From Sphingomonas sp. AX6 (GTDB taxonomy: Bacteria; Pseudomonadota; Alphaproteobacteria; Sphingomonadales; Sphingomonadaceae), in the NCBI RefSeq assembly GCF_902506605.1, contig NZ_LR733979.1:2588008-2652007 (forward strand): a DNA stretch of 64,000 nt. The letters run 5' to 3'. This document shows positions 27,295 to 35,250 of the stretch, in pieces. Positions within the stretch are counted from its first letter, which is position 1; every line of letters starts with the position of its first letter. A program made the position numbers and the translations under genes. A model generated the notes under the pieces. It did not search any database. It worked only from the letters and a program-made list of their open reading frames with translations, and was not told the DNA's origin.

Positions 27295-28479
27295 TTACGC
27301 CTCCATGCCGGGTTTAAGGACGACCTTGGTGTAATCGTCCTGATGGTTCTTGAAATTCGCATAGCCGTCGGCCGCCTGTTCAAGCGGCAGGCGATGCGAG
27401 ATGAGGAAGGTGGTGTCGATCTTGCCGTCGGCGATCATACCCAGCAGCTTGTCCATATATTTCTGGGTATGGGTCTGGCCGGATTTGATGCTCAGCCCCT
27501 TTTCCATCAGCGCGCCGAGCGGGAATTTATCGGTCATCCCGCCATAGACGCCGGGGATCGACACGCGCCCGCCCTTGCGAACCGCGAGGATCGCCTGTTT
27601 CAATGCGGACGCACGGTCTGCACCAATGCCGATCTTCTGCTTTGCCACGTCCAGCATGTTGTCGATGGAAAAGCCGTGTGCTTCCATCCCGACCGCGTCG
27701 ATCACTGCATCGGGGCCGCGCCCGCCCGACATCTCCAGCAATGCCTCGCGCACGTTCGTCTCGCGGAAATTGATGATCTCCGCGCCCAATCCCTTCGCCA
27801 GCGCCAGCCGGTTGGGATAGTGATCGATCACGATCACGCGGGCCGCGCCCATGATGATTGCGCTCTGCGCCGCGAACAGCCCGACCGGCCCTGCGCCCCA
27901 GACGGCGACCGTATCGCCGCTTTCGATTTCGGCATTTTCCGCCGCCATCCATCCGGTGGGCAGGATGTCGGACAGGAACAGAACCTTGTCGTCGTCCAGC
28001 CCGTCATCCTCGATCACCAGCGGGCCGACATCGCTGAACGGCACGCGGACATATTCCGCCTGCCCGCCGGAATAACCACCGGTCAGGTGCGAATAGCCGA
28101 ACAGCCCGCTCATCGGCGTGCCGTACAGCGTCTCCGACATTTCCTGCTTATCGACCGGATTGGAATTGTCGCAGGCGCTGAACTGCTGATTGCCGCAGAA
28201 GAAGCAGCTGCCGCAGGCAATCGTGAAGGGGACGACGACGCGCTGTCCCTTTCGCAGGGTAGAGCCCGGGCCGACCTCGACCACTTCGCCCATGAACTCG
28301 TGGCCGAGAATGTCGCCGGACTGCACTGCGGGAATGACACCGTCGTACAAGTGCAGGTCGGACCCGCAAATGGCCGTCGAGGTCACCTTGATGATCGCAT
28401 CGCGCGGGTTGACGATATCGGGATCGGGCACGGTATCGACGCGGACATCCTGCGTGCCGTGGAAACAAAGTGCGCGCAT
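27295..28479 (-). CDS. Zinc-dependent alcohol dehydrogenase (formaldehyde-dehydrogenase-like)
   Basis: Medium-chain dehydrogenase of 394 residues. The catalytic-zinc region has ICGSDLHLYDG and GHEFMGEV; the structural-zinc Cys cluster is ACGSCFFCGNQQFSAC; the Rossmann fold is at VWGAGPVGLFAAQ. The long insertion and the C-terminal HRLPLEQAADGYANFKNHQDD are typical of glutathione-independent formaldehyde dehydrogenase-like proteins found in many alphaproteobacteria. Physiological substrate is unknown. Its ATG overlaps the preceding stop by one base (TGATG), and the SDR follows after one base. Confidence 0.88.
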   Translation of the reverse strand: MRALCFHGTQDVRVDTVPDPDIVNPRDAIIKVTSTAICGSDLHLYDGVIPAVQSGDILGHEFMGEVVEVGPGSTLRKGQRVVVPFTIACGSCFFCGNQQFSACDNSNPVDKQEMSETLYGTPMSGLFGYSHLTGGYSGGQAEYVRVPFSDVGPLVIEDDGLDDDKVLFLSDILPTGWMAAENAEIESGDTVAVWGAGPVGLFAAQSAIIMGAARVIVIDHYPNRLALAKGLGAEIINFRETNVREALLEMSGGRGPDAVIDAVGMEAHGFSIDNMLDVAKQKIGIGADRASALKQAILAVRKGGRVSIPGVYGGMTDKFPLGALMEKGLSIKSGQTHTQKYMDKLLGMIADGKIDTTFLISHRLPLEQAADGYANFKNHQDDYTKVVLKPGMEA

Positions 28480-29108
28480 CAGGCGTCCTCCTCGATATTC
28501 AGTCGTCGATCGGAATTGGCGATCTCGCCAGTTTCCATCAGCATCTTGAAGCGGCGTAAGTCGCGGCGCGCCTGGATGGCGGGTTCGCGCTGGAGCAGTT
28601 TGGCGATCGCCTGGCCTGCGCGTCCCAACGGCGGCTTATAGGCGATGACGAGCTCGACCTCGGTGCCGCGGTCGCCGGGCGCATCGCGAAACTGGACGCG
28701 GCCTTCGGTATCGATGTCAGAACCTTCGACCGATCGCCACGCGATCAACTCGCCGGATTTTTCCTGCGCGATCTCGGTTTCGATGACGACGCTGGTGCCG
28801 CCGGGAGCCTTGATCGTCCAGCGTGACCGCTGGTCGCCAAGCGTCTCGACATTCTCCAGATTGTCCATGAACGACGGCAGATTGGTGAAGTCGCGCCAGA
28901 AGGCGAACAATTGGTCGCGCGGCGGTTTGGCGATCGTCACCGTCTTGCCGACCACCGCATAGTCACCGAAGCGACCGGTTCGCGCAGTGCGTCCGGGTGC
29001 ACCGTCCTTGCCGCCGCGCGACGTGCTCGATCGCGCCAGCAACAATCCGCCGCCCACGGCCAACAGGCCCGCAACAGCACCCGCTGCAGAGAGAGTTTTT
29101 CGTTCCAT
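28479..29108 (-). CDS. Membrane-anchored SRPBCC (START-like) protein
   Basis: A 209-residue protein. One N-terminal transmembrane segment (SAAGAVAGLLAVGGGLLLA, about residues 6-24) is followed by a linker and an SRPBCC/polyketide-cyclase-like domain (TVTIAKPPRDQLFAFWRDFTNLPSFMDNLENVE...). The C-terminal helix IAKLLQREPAIQARRDLRRFKMLMETGEI is typical of the YndB/CoxG-like cyclase/dehydrase proteins of this size. GGAGGAAC supports the ATG at 29108 (another lies three bases earlier). It is the first gene of the operon with ADH and SDR, a combination often seen together in sphingomonads. Confidence 0.82.
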   Translation of the reverse strand: MERKTLSAAGAVAGLLAVGGGLLLARSSTSRGGKDGAPGRTARTGRFGDYAVVGKTVTIAKPPRDQLFAFWRDFTNLPSFMDNLENVETLGDQRSRWTIKAPGGTSVVIETEIAQEKSGELIAWRSVEGSDIDTEGRVQFRDAPGDRGTEVELVIAYKPPLGRAGQAIAKLLQREPAIQARRDLRRFKMLMETGEIANSDRRLNIEEDA

Positions 29109-29287
29109 CATGTTCCTCCGATGGTTCGACAGCGCCTGACTAACCCAGCCGTTCCGTTGCACACGCGCTTTTCGGATAACCTGTGCGAATTTCCGTCAAA
29201 TCACCGCAAATTATTGATCCACGTCAGTTTTTCGGAAAGATTTCCAGGTTGCTGGCTTTGCAACGGCGACACGTTCATGGTCGCTCA

Positions 29288-30115
29288 ATGGTTTCTCCGA
29301 TCCGCCAGTTGCTCGTTCGACAGGTCCGCGCGATCTTCAACGACCGGGCGCGGGGCGAAACGCCGGTGGTGCGATCGGACGACAGCCTGTTCGAACCCGG
29401 CTCGCCGATCTGGCGCGTCCACGGCGATGTCACCAGCATGATGGTCGGCGGGGTCTCCGCCTTGTTGATGCAGATGCTCCACCCGTCCGCGCTCGCGGGT
29501 ATCTGGGAACATTCGCGGTTTCGGGGCGACATGCTGGGTCGATTGCGGCGAACCGCGCGCTTCATCGCGGTGACGACCTATGCCAGCCGCGCGGAGGCAG
29601 AAGCGGCGATCGTGCAGGTTAATGCGATCCATGACCGGATCGTGGGCGAGCGCCCCGATGGCCGCGCCTATCGCGCGCGCGACCCCCGGCTGCTTGCCTG
29701 GGTGCATGTGACCGAGGCAAGCTGCTTTCTGGCGGCGTGGCAGCGCTATGGAAGCACGCCGCTAAGCCATATCGAGCAGGACCGATATTATGCCGAGTTC
29801 GCGCTGATCGCAAAGGCGCTCGGCGCGGATCCGGTCCCGCATAGCCGCGCTGAGGCTGACGCGCTGGTTGCGGCAATGCGGTCCGAGTTGCTCGCAGACG
29901 ACCGCAGCCGGACGGTCGCGCGGCTGATCCTGGACCCGCCGCAATCGCCGCTGCACCTGATCCCGGCGCAAAAGATGATCGGCGCTGCCGCCATCGACCT
30001 GTTGCCCGATTGGGCCGCGCGAATGCATGGGCTGTCGGTCCCGCTGATCGCGAGACCCGCCGTGCGGAGCGGCGCCCGCGGCCTTGCCAGCACCATGCGC
30101 TGGGCGTTTCGCTGA
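29288..30115 (+). CDS. MpaB/rubber-oxygenase-like protein (DUF2236)
   Basis: A 275-residue heme-type oxygenase-fold protein of the MpaB/Lcp family. Visible signatures include GGVSALLMQMLHPSALAGI, then HSRFRGDMLGRLRRTARFIAVTTYASRAEAE, VNAIHDRIVGE, and WVHVTEASCFLAAW, matching the helical DUF2236 domain. The ATG at 29288 gives the usual length; the frame upstream lacks family resemblance. Related enzymes include mycophenolic-acid and rubber oxygenases, but most members have no known substrate. It converges with the Crp/Fnr gene, only seven bases apart. Confidence 0.85.
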   Translation: MVSPIRQLLVRQVRAIFNDRARGETPVVRSDDSLFEPGSPIWRVHGDVTSMMVGGVSALLMQMLHPSALAGIWEHSRFRGDMLGRLRRTARFIAVTTYASRAEAEAAIVQVNAIHDRIVGERPDGRAYRARDPRLLAWVHVTEASCFLAAWQRYGSTPLSHIEQDRYYAEFALIAKALGADPVPHSRAEADALVAAMRSELLADDRSRTVARLILDPPQSPLHLIPAQKMIGAAAIDLLPDWAARMHGLSVPLIARPAVRSGARGLASTMRWAFR

Positions 30116-30122
30116 CGAAACG

Positions 30123-30842
30123 TCAGACCTCGACGGGTTCGAGATACAGGAATGCCGGGTCGAATTCGGCGACGCCGCGCAATCCGGCCATGTCATGCAG
30201 TTCGACCTTGGACGATCGAAACGTCACTAGCCCCGCTTCGCGTAATTGACGCAGCGATCGATTGATATGGACGGGGGTCAGGCCGAGACATTCGGCGAGG
30301 TCGGACTGGGTCAGCTTCAGCCGATACCCGGCATCGTCCGCCATCCCGACCAGGGCCAGGCGGGAATGGAGTTCGCACAACAGATGCGCGAGCCGCGAGA
30401 CCGCATCGCGCCTGCCCAGCGACAATTCCCATTCGCGGTGGATCGCCGCGTCGAGGTTGGTCGAGAACCAGTAGATCCGCGTCAGATGCGGGTGATTTTC
30501 GGTCAGCGCCTGCAATCGGTCGTGCGGGACCAGCGCCACCCGGCACGGCGTCAACGCCATGATATTATGATCGAGGCGCTTGAGCGAGAAACTGTGGAGA
30601 TCGACGAAATCGCCCGGTACGTGCAGCTCGGCGATCTGGCGCTGGCCGTCTTTCAAATCCTTGTACCGGCACATCAATCCGTCGAGCAGCATGGTGCTGT
30701 GATGGATGCGCTCACCGGCGTGGATCAGCGTGGTGCGCGCCGGAACCTCGCGCACTTCGCGCACAAGGGCGTGGATTGCCGACTCTTCTTCGGGAGTGAT
30801 GCTGTGACGCGCGCGCGTACGCATCAAATGCTTTTCGATCAT
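30123..30842 (-). CDS. Crp/Fnr family transcriptional regulator
   Basis: A 239-residue regulator with an N-terminal cyclic-nucleotide-binding-type beta barrel (about 20-130, LIHAGERIHHSTMLLDGLMCRY...) and a C-terminal winged helix with recognition region LTQSDLAECLGLTPVHINRSLRQLREAGLV. No FNR-type Cys cluster is visible, so oxygen sensing through an iron-sulphur cluster is unlikely. The ATG overlaps the stop of the DUF6894 gene by four bases. Similar regulators are common next to small stress-related proteins in sphingomonads; target genes cannot be named. Confidence 0.88.
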   Translation of the reverse strand: MIEKHLMRTRARHSITPEEESAIHALVREVREVPARTTLIHAGERIHHSTMLLDGLMCRYKDLKDGQRQIAELHVPGDFVDLHSFSLKRLDHNIMALTPCRVALVPHDRLQALTENHPHLTRIYWFSTNLDAAIHREWELSLGRRDAVSRLAHLLCELHSRLALVGMADDAGYRLKLTQSDLAECLGLTPVHINRSLRQLREAGLVTFRSSKVELHDMAGLRGVAEFDPAFLYLEPVEV

Positions 30843-31090
30843 AGGCCCTCGGGTGGCAGGAGCAGGTCGAACGCATCGATAAACGCGACGGTGAACCCTG
30901 TGTCGTCCTCTTCGCAGCGCACGTCAATCTTGCCCCGCAGATCGACCATCCCATTGCCCGCTTCCTCTGCCACGATCGCGCGGATGCTGATGATTGCGAT
31001 TTGGCGTGCCGCGTGTCCGTCGGACGCGCGCTGACCTTCTTCATCCGGGGTGAATCCGGTCCCGTTATGAACGTCGAAGCGATATCGCAT
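30839..31090 (-). CDS. DUF6894 family small protein
   Basis: An 83-residue protein starting MRYRFDVHNGTGFTPDEEGQRASDGHAARQIAI, the typical YFxxHNG...DEEGxxxxDxxAAR signature of DUF6894. It continues with AEEAGNGMVDLRGKIDV and a final FIDAFDLL strand. The ATG at 31090 was preferred over a TTG four codons earlier. It is coupled by an ATGA overlap to the Crp/Fnr gene. Function unknown. Confidence 0.8.
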   Translation of the reverse strand: MRYRFDVHNGTGFTPDEEGQRASDGHAARQIAIISIRAIVAEEAGNGMVDLRGKIDVRCEEDDTGFTVAFIDAFDLLLPPEGL

Positions 31091-31098
31091 GCCGGTGC

Positions 31099-31293
31099 TC
31101 AATCCACGCGCATCGGCGACAGATTGTATCGGGTTCGCGGTTCAGGGACTTCGCCGCTTTCGATGATCCGGCGGTATGTATCGGCCATCTGTCGATGCGC
31201 CTTGCGGACCGCGGGGTCCAACGCCGAATCGGCTCGGTCGGCCTCATCGCGGGCGCGACGTGCGTAATATTCCAGGTCGGACACCTGGGTCAT
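31099..31293 (-). CDS. 64-residue hypothetical protein
   Basis: A charged, helical protein (MTQVSDLEYYARRARDEADRADSALD..., ending RYNLSPMRVD). ATGGAGGAAT gives an excellent ribosome binding site. The motif YYARRARDE and an AHRQMADTYRRII helix are familiar from short hypothetical proteins of sphingomonads. It ends eight bases before the DUF6894 start, so DUF6894 and the Crp/Fnr gene may be in the same transcript. Confidence 0.7.
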   Translation of the reverse strand: MTQVSDLEYYARRARDEADRADSALDPAVRKAHRQMADTYRRIIESGEVPEPRTRYNLSPMRVD

Positions 31294-31544
31294 CGTATTC
31301 CTCCATGATCCGACCGAAGGTAATGGGTCGGGCAAGGGGTCATGATCGGATCGCGAGACCAGGTCATTAACGCGGGTTAGTTTCCGCAAAGGTCGGACTG
31401 CGAATGCATGATGGGCTCCCGCCCCCGAAAGCTGCCGTGCACAATTTTTATCGGTCGACCCGGCTCCTTTCGGCGACCGCGCTCGTTGAGGCTGCATCGG
31501 TTGCGACCCCCTCGTACCGACCCATCTTCACGAAGGAATTATCC

Positions 31545-32000
31545 ATGTCGAACAACAGCCATGACATCTCGACGCTCAACGGCCTGATCGCGACCACGAT
31601 CGACAGCGTCGAAGGTTATACCGAAGCTGCAAAGGACAGCGACAACAGCCGGTTCGGTGCGATGTTCACCAGCCGCGCAGGCGAACGCCGCCAGGTTGCG
31701 ACCAAGCTTCAGCAGGAAGTCAGCCGTCTGGGCGGCAATCCGGAAGACGACGGCACCGTGCTTGCCGGCGCGCACCGCGTGTTCCTGAATTTGAAGGCGG
31801 CCGTAACCGGCAAGGACGACAAGGCGATCGTCAACGAAGTCGAAGCCGGCGAGGATCATATCAAGGCGAAGTTTGAAGACGCACTTGAGGACGCCGAGTT
31901 GTCGCCCCAGGTCAAGGCAGTGGTCCAGGAATGCTACGGATCGGTCAAGGAAGGCCATGACGAGATGCGCGACCTGAAGCACTCGATGGAACGCTCGTAA
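31545..32000 (+). CDS. PA2169-like four-helix-bundle protein (DUF2383)
   Basis: A 151-residue ferritin-like helical-bundle protein. The DUF2383 signature ISTLNGLIATTIDSVEGYTEAAKDSDNSRF at residues 7-36 and the RAGERRQVATKLQQEV helix are clear; the second half (VEAGEDHIKAKFEDALED, VQECYGSVKEGHDEMRDLK) completes the bundle. AAGGAATT precedes the ATG at 31545. These proteins are typically induced in stationary phase or stress; the biochemical role is not settled. A strong terminator hairpin follows. Confidence 0.88.
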   Translation: MSNNSHDISTLNGLIATTIDSVEGYTEAAKDSDNSRFGAMFTSRAGERRQVATKLQQEVSRLGGNPEDDGTVLAGAHRVFLNLKAAVTGKDDKAIVNEVEAGEDHIKAKFEDALEDAELSPQVKAVVQECYGSVKEGHDEMRDLKHSMERS

Positions 32001-32006
32001 CGTTCA

Positions 32007-32037
32007 AGCGGGGCGGAGGAACAACCTCCGCCCCGCT
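32007..32037 (+). terminator. Rho-independent terminator of the DUF2383 gene
   Basis: A perfect 13-bp stem AGCGGGGCGGAGG / CCTCCGCCCCGCT with a 5-base loop, followed by ATTCTGTTT, six bases after the stop codon. Confidence 0.8.
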
Positions 32038-32062
32038 ATTCTGTTTCAGACTTCGATAACGA

Positions 32063-32869
32063 TCAATTGGGCCGGTGAATAACCGTCAGCTTGTCGGCTG
32101 AAATATCGATCAGCCCGCGCTCCGCGAACGCTTGCAACCACCCCTCCATCGGCCAGAAATTCCATCGCGATCGGAACAACTGTGCGTTGCGCAAGATGTC
32201 ATCAAAGTGGCCAAGCGGCGGATCTTCGCTCGCATGATGCTGATGAAATGCTCCCGCGCCGCCCATGAACATTAGCGGGATGCCTGCCGCCTGAGTCCGG
32301 AAGCCGAAATCGGTGTCTTCGGCGCCATAGCCGGTAAAGGCTTCATCAAAGCCGCCGAGCGCTGTGAACTGGGACTTCCGGATGCCGAATGCCAGCGACC
32401 AGAACAATCCGGCATTGTCTTCGCGGCGAACGCCAAAGGAGGGAAACGGGCGCACTGGATGCGGTCTGGCGCGACGTTTGAGTTCGCCCTCGTCCCAGCA
32501 ACCACGCGCATCGTCAGGCCCTAGGTAAAGCACCTCGGCGCAAATCAATGCCGCATGTTCAGCCAATGCATCCGACATCTTCTTGATTAGCCCGGCCATC
32601 GGGATGCAATCGACGTCGAGAAATAGCAGCTGTTCCGATACGGCATGACGCGCAGCCAGATTGCGAGAAGCAGCCAGGGGAAGGCATTCGGCAACAAGCC
32701 GGTCAATCTTGATGGGGAACGCCGTTTCGGGAACTGCCACGGGCGGCGTGCTTCCCATATCGATGACGATCAGTTCGGCCGGAGAGACTGTGCTTCGCTC
32801 CAATCCCTCAATCAGCTTGGCCAGATGTCCCGCACGATTGCGGACGATCGTCAGCACGCTCATCGTCAT
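32063..32869 (-). CDS. Family 2 glycosyltransferase with galactosyltransferase-type C-terminus
   Basis: A 268-residue GT-A enzyme. It starts MTMSVLTIVRNRAGHLAKLIEGLERS, has the DxD-type LLFLDVDCIP, and a C-terminal GGFDEAFTGYGAEDTDFGFRTQAAG motif typical of the glyco_transf_7C domain. It transfers a sugar from a nucleotide donor; donor and acceptor are unknown. The ATG at 32869 overlaps the methyltransferase stop in an ATGA arrangement. It is the last gene of the seven-gene operon that begins at 38345. Confidence 0.87.
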   Translation of the reverse strand: MTMSVLTIVRNRAGHLAKLIEGLERSTVSPAELIVIDMGSTPPVAVPETAFPIKIDRLVAECLPLAASRNLAARHAVSEQLLFLDVDCIPMAGLIKKMSDALAEHAALICAEVLYLGPDDARGCWDEGELKRRARPHPVRPFPSFGVRREDNAGLFWSLAFGIRKSQFTALGGFDEAFTGYGAEDTDFGFRTQAAGIPLMFMGGAGAFHQHHASEDPPLGHFDDILRNAQLFRSRWNFWPMEGWLQAFAERGLIDISADKLTVIHRPN

Positions 32870-33450
32870 GGCCGACGCCACAAATCGAGCCGATATTTTT
32901 CCCGGCGTTCGGCGCAAAGAACATCCATCGGCAGTCGGATGGCGTCGCCAAGCTTTGTGATCGCGTCGTCCCCGCTCTGCGGATAGTCGGTCTCGCCAAT
33001 CCAATGTACGAGCAGCACATCGCCTCCGGTCGAAACTTGATCCGTCAGCCAATGTGCGGCACGGGTCAGATCAGCATCATCCCAATAATAGGCGACTTCG
33101 GAAAGCACCACGAGATCGAACTGAGTATGGCTTGGCGCCTCGCGCGGAAAGGCCATCCGTGAAAAAGAGACCGACTGAAATTCGGCGCACCGCTCGCGGG
33201 CGGCTGCCAGCGCAGTTTCGCTCACATCGATGGCGAGCAGTCGGCTGCAATGCTGGGCGAGCTGGAGGGTCAGCACCCCCTTTGCGCAGCCGATCTCGAA
33301 CCCGTGCCGATAAGAGCGACCGGCCAACGCCTTGATTGTATCGGCGTATTTTGCCTGTTCGTAAGGGCTGGTTGCGAGATCCCAGGGGTCGTCAGTGCCC
33401 TGAAACATGTTTTCGAAATAGTCTGCCGGCAGGCTTGGCTTATCCCCCAT
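32866..33450 (-). CDS. NodS-like SAM-dependent methyltransferase
   Basis: A 194-residue class I methyltransferase. It begins with the NodS-family signature YFENMFQGTDDPWDLATSPYEQAKYADTIKAL, has the SAM-binding FEIGCAKGVLTLQLA (residues 50-64), an acidic IDVSE loop and a VVLSEVAYYW motif IV. NodS proteins N-methylate the free amine of deacetylated glucosamine in Nod factors; other relatives act on small molecules. The ATG at 33450 overlaps the end of the PIG-L gene by 11 bases. Next to a deacetylase, methylation of an exposed sugar amine is an attractive inference. Confidence 0.85.
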   Translation of the reverse strand: MGDKPSLPADYFENMFQGTDDPWDLATSPYEQAKYADTIKALAGRSYRHGFEIGCAKGVLTLQLAQHCSRLLAIDVSETALAAARERCAEFQSVSFSRMAFPREAPSHTQFDLVVLSEVAYYWDDADLTRAAHWLTDQVSTGGDVLLVHWIGETDYPQSGDDAITKLGDAIRLPMDVLCAERREKYRLDLWRRP

Positions 33451-34129
33451 GGCCGGGCCTCGAATGATAGAGGATGTCGCGGGGTGGCATCCGCGCTGCC
33501 GAGCGCGGCAATCGGAAGCCGGGGCCATAGGCCCCACTTAATTGGCTACGATGCGCGAAGAGCGCATATCGCCTTGTTCCTTGGGCCATTGGCGCGGTTG
33601 CCAATCGCGGCATCGATGCCGTCATCGGCGCATCCCCCCAAACGAGATATTCTACCAACTGCACCCGGCGCCGGGCGGCGGAGCGGACGGCGTGGGCAAG
33701 TTGCGCCGCCGCTGCGTGATCGCAGTGCGGCTCGTGCGATGCGGTCACGGCCAGCACATCTACGCGCCGCGCATGGCATAATGCCACCAGCGCGCGGCAA
33801 CTCGCTTCGAAGCCCCTATCCCCCGGCGAATGCGGTGACGCGTCACGCCAATTGAGGTGGATCGGTACGGTTGCGTTTCCCGTCAGTCGGCGAATTGCGA
33901 GGCCTGCCTCGCGGCGGCGAGTCCGGGTGAGTGTCCCTGCGGCCAGAGGATGCGATCCCGAGCCATCGGTAAGGTATACGATTCCTGCCAGCCTGCCTTC
34001 GCGCGCGGTTTGGGCGATCAGCGCCCCGGCACCCAGCGTTTCGTCATCGGGATGGGGTGCGATTACCAACCATCGCAGCCGCCGCCAGCGCGCGTCCGAA
34101 ATGGTGGTGAGCGGCATGTGCGTCACCAT
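33440..34129 (-). CDS. PIG-L (LmbE) family deacetylase
   Basis: A 229-residue zinc hydrolase. The metal site is visible as PHPDDET near the N-terminus and HEPHCDHAAAA in the second half; the strand order GIVYLTDGSGSHP and RRREAGLAI fits the LmbE fold. Family members remove N-acetyl groups from GlcNAc-linked substrates (PIG-L, MshB, teicoplanin deacetylase). Start choice is uncertain: ATG 34129 or the GTG at 34126 that would give a GTGA overlap with the preceding stop. It lies between the ACAD-fold gene and the NodS-like methyltransferase. Confidence 0.88.
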   Translation of the reverse strand: MVTHMPLTTISDARWRRLRWLVIAPHPDDETLGAGALIAQTAREGRLAGIVYLTDGSGSHPLAAGTLTRTRRREAGLAIRRLTGNATVPIHLNWRDASPHSPGDRGFEASCRALVALCHARRVDVLAVTASHEPHCDHAAAAQLAHAVRSAARRRVQLVEYLVWGDAPMTASMPRLATAPMAQGTRRYALFAHRSQLSGAYGPGFRLPRSAARMPPRDILYHSRPGHGG

Positions 34130-35250
34130 AATTCGTCGCCCGCGCCCCATACATCACGGTCCAGCCAGGCAAGCGCCGCCTGATCGCGTGCGTAATCCGG
34201 GCCGCCCTGGCGCAGATACAAGCTGAGGTCGCGCGTGATCTTGTCGATCCGTGTCCCATCCATCGCGCTGTGCGTGCCGGTAATCCGCGCCGCCAACTCC
34301 ATGACGTCTAGCGCTGCGCGTTCCACGACGCCGCGCGTCATCCGTGCAAAGGCCGGGCCATCGGGATCGTCCCGCGCCGCACGAAGCGCACATTCGCGCA
34401 CCCAAAAATAGGCGGTTCGCGCCGCCGCCACCGCGTCGGCGAAGCGTGCGCGCTGGACCGCATCCGATCGCGTCGCCGGTCGCATCGCCAGCCGGGTTTC
34501 GCCAAGAAGCGACTCGATGCCGCCAAGTTGAACCGCGGTAAACCGCCACGCACCCGTGGTGAAGCGCGGTTCTCGGTCGTAATCGCCCGCGTCACCAAGC
34601 AAATCGTCGGGCTCGACCGTCATCTGCTCCAACGAATAACGACCACTACCGGTCGCTCGCATGCCACGAACGCGCCACCCGGACAGGTCGGCACGGATTG
34701 CAACATCAGCACGAACCACGACCAGTTGCCGCTCGCCGGAAGCAGGCTGGGCAGTGATTACCGCATGGGCGACGCCACCCGCCCCGGTTGCGAAAATCTT
34801 CTCACCATGCAGCGTCACTGGCCCGTCCGATTGGGCCAGCGTAACGCCCGGTGGGGGTTCGGTTGCCCAGACACCATAGATCGCCCCGGCGGCCAAGCGG
34901 CAACCAAGTACTTCCTTTTGCGCATCCGATCCGTACCACCCGAACAGTTCGAGTGCGTTGACATGCCCTTCGAACAACCGGCCGATGCTTAGGTCCGCGC
35001 GTCCGATATGCCGAAGCACATCCATCATCGCCAAATGACGCTCGACAGGGCCGGGGAAATGCTCGCCGCCGCTTGCCGTCGGTGCGAACGTACGGTGGAG
35101 CCCCGCGCCCGTGAGCAACGCCATGCTATCGGCGGGATAAACGGGTGCAGCATCATAGCGCACGCCCAGCGCCGACAGACCGTCACCAAGCGAGGCCGCG
35201 CGAGCGACCCAATCATCGGCGGCGTTCGACGTCGGTTCGGGTTCGATCAT
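34123..35250 (-). CDS. Acyl-CoA-dehydrogenase-fold flavoprotein, atypical
   Basis: A 375-residue protein with the three-domain acyl-CoA dehydrogenase layout: N-terminal helices, a central beta domain with GVWATEPPPG and HGEKIFATGAGG (FAD/substrate segments), and C-terminal helices with LGGIESLLGETRLA and RIDKITRDLSLYLRQ. The usual dehydrogenase signature near the end (YEG with its catalytic Glu) is not present; the equivalent place reads RDLSLYLRQGGPDYARD. Flavin monooxygenases of the same fold, including amino-sugar N-oxygenases such as KijD3, also lack that Glu, so oxidation of a sugar amine is a possible role. The ATG overlaps the preceding stop by four bases. There is no thiolase or hydratase nearby. 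Confidence 0.8.
   Translation of the reverse strand: MIEPEPTSNAADDWVARAASLGDGLSALGVRYDAAPVYPADSMALLTGAGLHRTFAPTASGGEHFPGPVERHLAMMDVLRHIGRADLSIGRLFEGHVNALELFGWYGSDAQKEVLGCRLAAGAIYGVWATEPPPGVTLAQSDGPVTLHGEKIFATGAGGVAHAVITAQPASGERQLVVVRADVAIRADLSGWRVRGMRATGSGRYSLEQMTVEPDDLLGDAGDYDREPRFTTGAWRFTAVQLGGIESLLGETRLAMRPATRSDAVQRARFADAVAAARTAYFWVRECALRAARDDPDGPAFARMTRGVVERAALDVMELAARITGTHSAMDGTRIDKITRDLSLYLRQGGPDYARDQAALAWLDRDVWGAGDELW

Noticed and set aside
29137..29153. GGAAC motif upstream of the SRPBCC gene as a general-stress (EcfG) promoter
   Set aside because: A GGAAC box is present on the - strand but no CGTT box lies 16-17 bases downstream.
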